A DNA stretch of 64,000 nucleotides from AWTP1-13 sp963770295 (GTDB taxonomy: Bacteria; Pseudomonadota; Alphaproteobacteria; Rhizobiales; Hyphomicrobiaceae): positions 62,001-126,000 of the forward strand of contig CAVYPA010000024.1 in NCBI GenBank assembly GCA_963770295.1, written 5' to 3'. The translations under genes were made by a program, and so were the position numbers. The notes beneath the pieces are model-generated. The model saw only the letters and a list, made by a program, of their open reading frames with translations, did not search any database and was not told the DNA's origin. Below, one piece after another: positions 62,782 to 64,000 of this stretch. How positions within the stretch are numbered: the stretch's first letter is position 1; the number at the start of each line of letters is the position of its first letter.

Positions 62782-64000
62782 TTAACCGCTGAAATGCCCG
62801 GCCACACGACCCGTGCGGATCAACTTGTTCCAGCCGAGCATGTGGCCCTTGAGCGCGGCCAGGGCGGCGCGCAGCGCCGTGACGTAGAGGAGCTGCCGAT
62901 AACAGAAGCGCTGCAGTACCAAGAGCGGCAGCAAGCGCCACATGTTGCGGCTTTTGCGCTCCAGCGCGATCGCCAAGGCAGCCGTCACCAATTCTAGGAT
63001 CTGAAAGTACAGCCAATAGGCGGCCACCGTGTGCAACGCTGGAGAAAGAAGGACAGCATCGGGAGGGCCGGAGACATAGTTGTTGATCGCGGAAATCAGG
63101 CTCCACACCACCATAATGTCCATCGCCGGCGCGATCAGCGTAAACACAAACTGGAAGACGATGATGTTGGGTAGCCCGAACAATCCAAGCCCGATCGGCC
63201 GGAGGCGCCACACGGCGGGGAGATTTTCTGAAAGCCACCTGCAAGGTGCCGAACATCCAACGCAGGCGTTGCTTCATGAAGGATGCGATCGTCTCGGGTG
63301 CTTCGGTTCGGGCGCCCGCGCGCGGCTCGTAAAGCACTTTCCAGTCGCGCCGCGCCAGACGCACGGTAGCCTCGGCATCCTCGGCCAGCGTGTCGGGCAG
63401 GAAGCCTCCGACGGCAAGCAGGGTGCTGCGCCGCCAGGCACCGATGGCGCCGGGCACCACGGTAATGCCATTGACGACCTCGAGGGCGCGCCGGTCCAGA
63501 TTCTGGTTGATGACATATTCCAGCGCTTGGAAGCGCGTGATGAGATTGATTTGGTTGCCAACGATGGCCGCACCCGCCACCGCCGCAACCTCAGGGTCGA
63601 CGAAATGGCGCACCAGCCAGCGCAGCGCATCCGGCTCAAACTGGGTGTCGGCATCGAGGGTGATCACCACTTCGGCATCGGTATGGGCCAGGCCGTAGTT
63701 GAGGGCGGCCCACTTGCCGCCGTTTTGTTTGCTGAGAACGTTCACGCGCTGGGTGTGTTCGAAGCTGCGTCGCACGACCTCGGCGGTGGCATCGCTGGAT
63801 CCGTCGTCGATGACAATGATCTTGAAGTCAACGTCGGGCGTCGCCAACAGCGCATGGATCGAGTTGCAGATCACCTTCTCTTCATTAAAGGCGGGAATGA
63901 GCGCCACGATCGAGGTGGGCATCCACATTTGCTGCTGCCGCCGGCGTTCCAGGCGCACATGCACAAGGGCAAAGCCGGCAACCCAAAGAAGCCGCAGCGT
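62782..64000 (-). pseudogene. GT2 membrane glycosyltransferase, frameshifted and cut by window edge
   Basis: From the window edge the frame reads a hydrophobic segment (LRLLWVAGFALVHVRL), then the GT2 marks PTSIVALIPAFNEEKVI, IVIDDGSSDATAEVV, ITLDADTQFEPDA, GITVVPGAIGAWRR, AEDAEATVRLA and KQRLRWMFGTLQVAF (QxxRW). After this the frame fails near 63220-63235; the next frame continues WRLRPIGLGLFGLPNIIVFQ and three membrane segments to the stop at 62782. One extra base at the AGAAAATC tract explains it. It resembles processive synthases for poly-N-acetylglucosamine or similar polymers. The upstream part, perhaps a deacetylase or glycosidase domain, is outside the window. Confidence 0.85.

Overview
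The window is GC-rich (roughly mid-60s percent by eye), densely packed DNA that reads as an alphaproteobacterial chromosome, most likely Hyphomicrobiales/Rhizobiales-like. Pointers are a pstSCAB-phoU operon, a bacterial Ku, a small FPASDPP-type protein, an Omp25-like SWTGFYAG barrel, and many importers (Liv, Ssu/Tau-type, TRAP, TctABC) next to catabolic genes. I see no rRNA, tRNA, CRISPR array, complete insertion sequence or prophage. The genus cannot be fixed from the sequence alone.

Layout. 1-4.2 kb: the phosphate operon pstS-C-A-B-phoU on the minus strand, with a possible Pho box upstream of pstS and a perfect hairpin between pstS and pstC. 4.6-6.4 kb: small proteins and the DNA-end-binding protein Ku. 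6.5-10.4 kb: a small exported protein, a 13-bp tandem repeat, a c-type cytochrome followed by a periplasmic beta-propeller dehydrogenase, and a hypothetical gene. 10.8-16.2 kb: a branched-chain/aromatic ABC importer (frameshifted binding protein, livH, livM, livG, livF) plus a cupin. 16.4-22.5 kb: a PhzS-like flavin monooxygenase, an Ssu/Tau-type importer with two permeases, and a NicX-like iron ring-cleavage dioxygenase. 22.5-39.1 kb: two divergent operons around one AT-rich palindromic intergenic region. The leftward operon is hydrolase, acyl-CoA dehydrogenase, CoA ligase, octopine-dehydrogenase-family enzyme and 3-hydroxyacyl-CoA dehydrogenase. The rightward one is a two-domain 2-aminobenzoyl-CoA/salicylyl-CoA monooxygenase-type enzyme, SDR, MarR regulator, benzoate/2-aminobenzoate-CoA ligase, Rid protein, IlvD-family dehydratase and a DctPQM TRAP importer. 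39.3-41.5 kb: a frameshifted outer-membrane double barrel and a decayed LuxR-type HTH fragment. 41.9-49.2 kb: FadB-like protein, two acyl-CoA dehydrogenases, a TctC binding protein and a ThDP enzyme. 49.2-53.7 kb, minus strand: HCCA-isomerase-like protein, TctA, TctB, Pit phosphate permease and its DUF47 partner. 54.1-61.8 kb: class III aminotransferase, hydantoinase B and A, and two luciferase-like monooxygenases. 62-64 kb: a periplasmic DPBB-like protein and a frameshifted, edge-truncated GT2 glycosyltransferase.

Reading together: most of 11-62 kb looks like an aromatic and N-heteroaromatic catabolic region, in which import systems alternate with ring-activating or ring-cleaving enzymes and CoA-thioester beta-oxidation steps. 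The central 22.5-39 kb block fits the aerobic hybrid 2-aminobenzoyl-CoA (anthranilate) or salicylyl-CoA route, with a MarR protein as probable repressor. The PhzS-like monooxygenase and NicX-like dioxygenase suggest a separate hydroxylated pyridine-type route, and the hydantoinase/LLM block a further N-heterocycle route. Three single-base frameshifts in otherwise intact genes (near 11.5, 40.9 and 63.2 kb) are either real gene decay or assembly indels.
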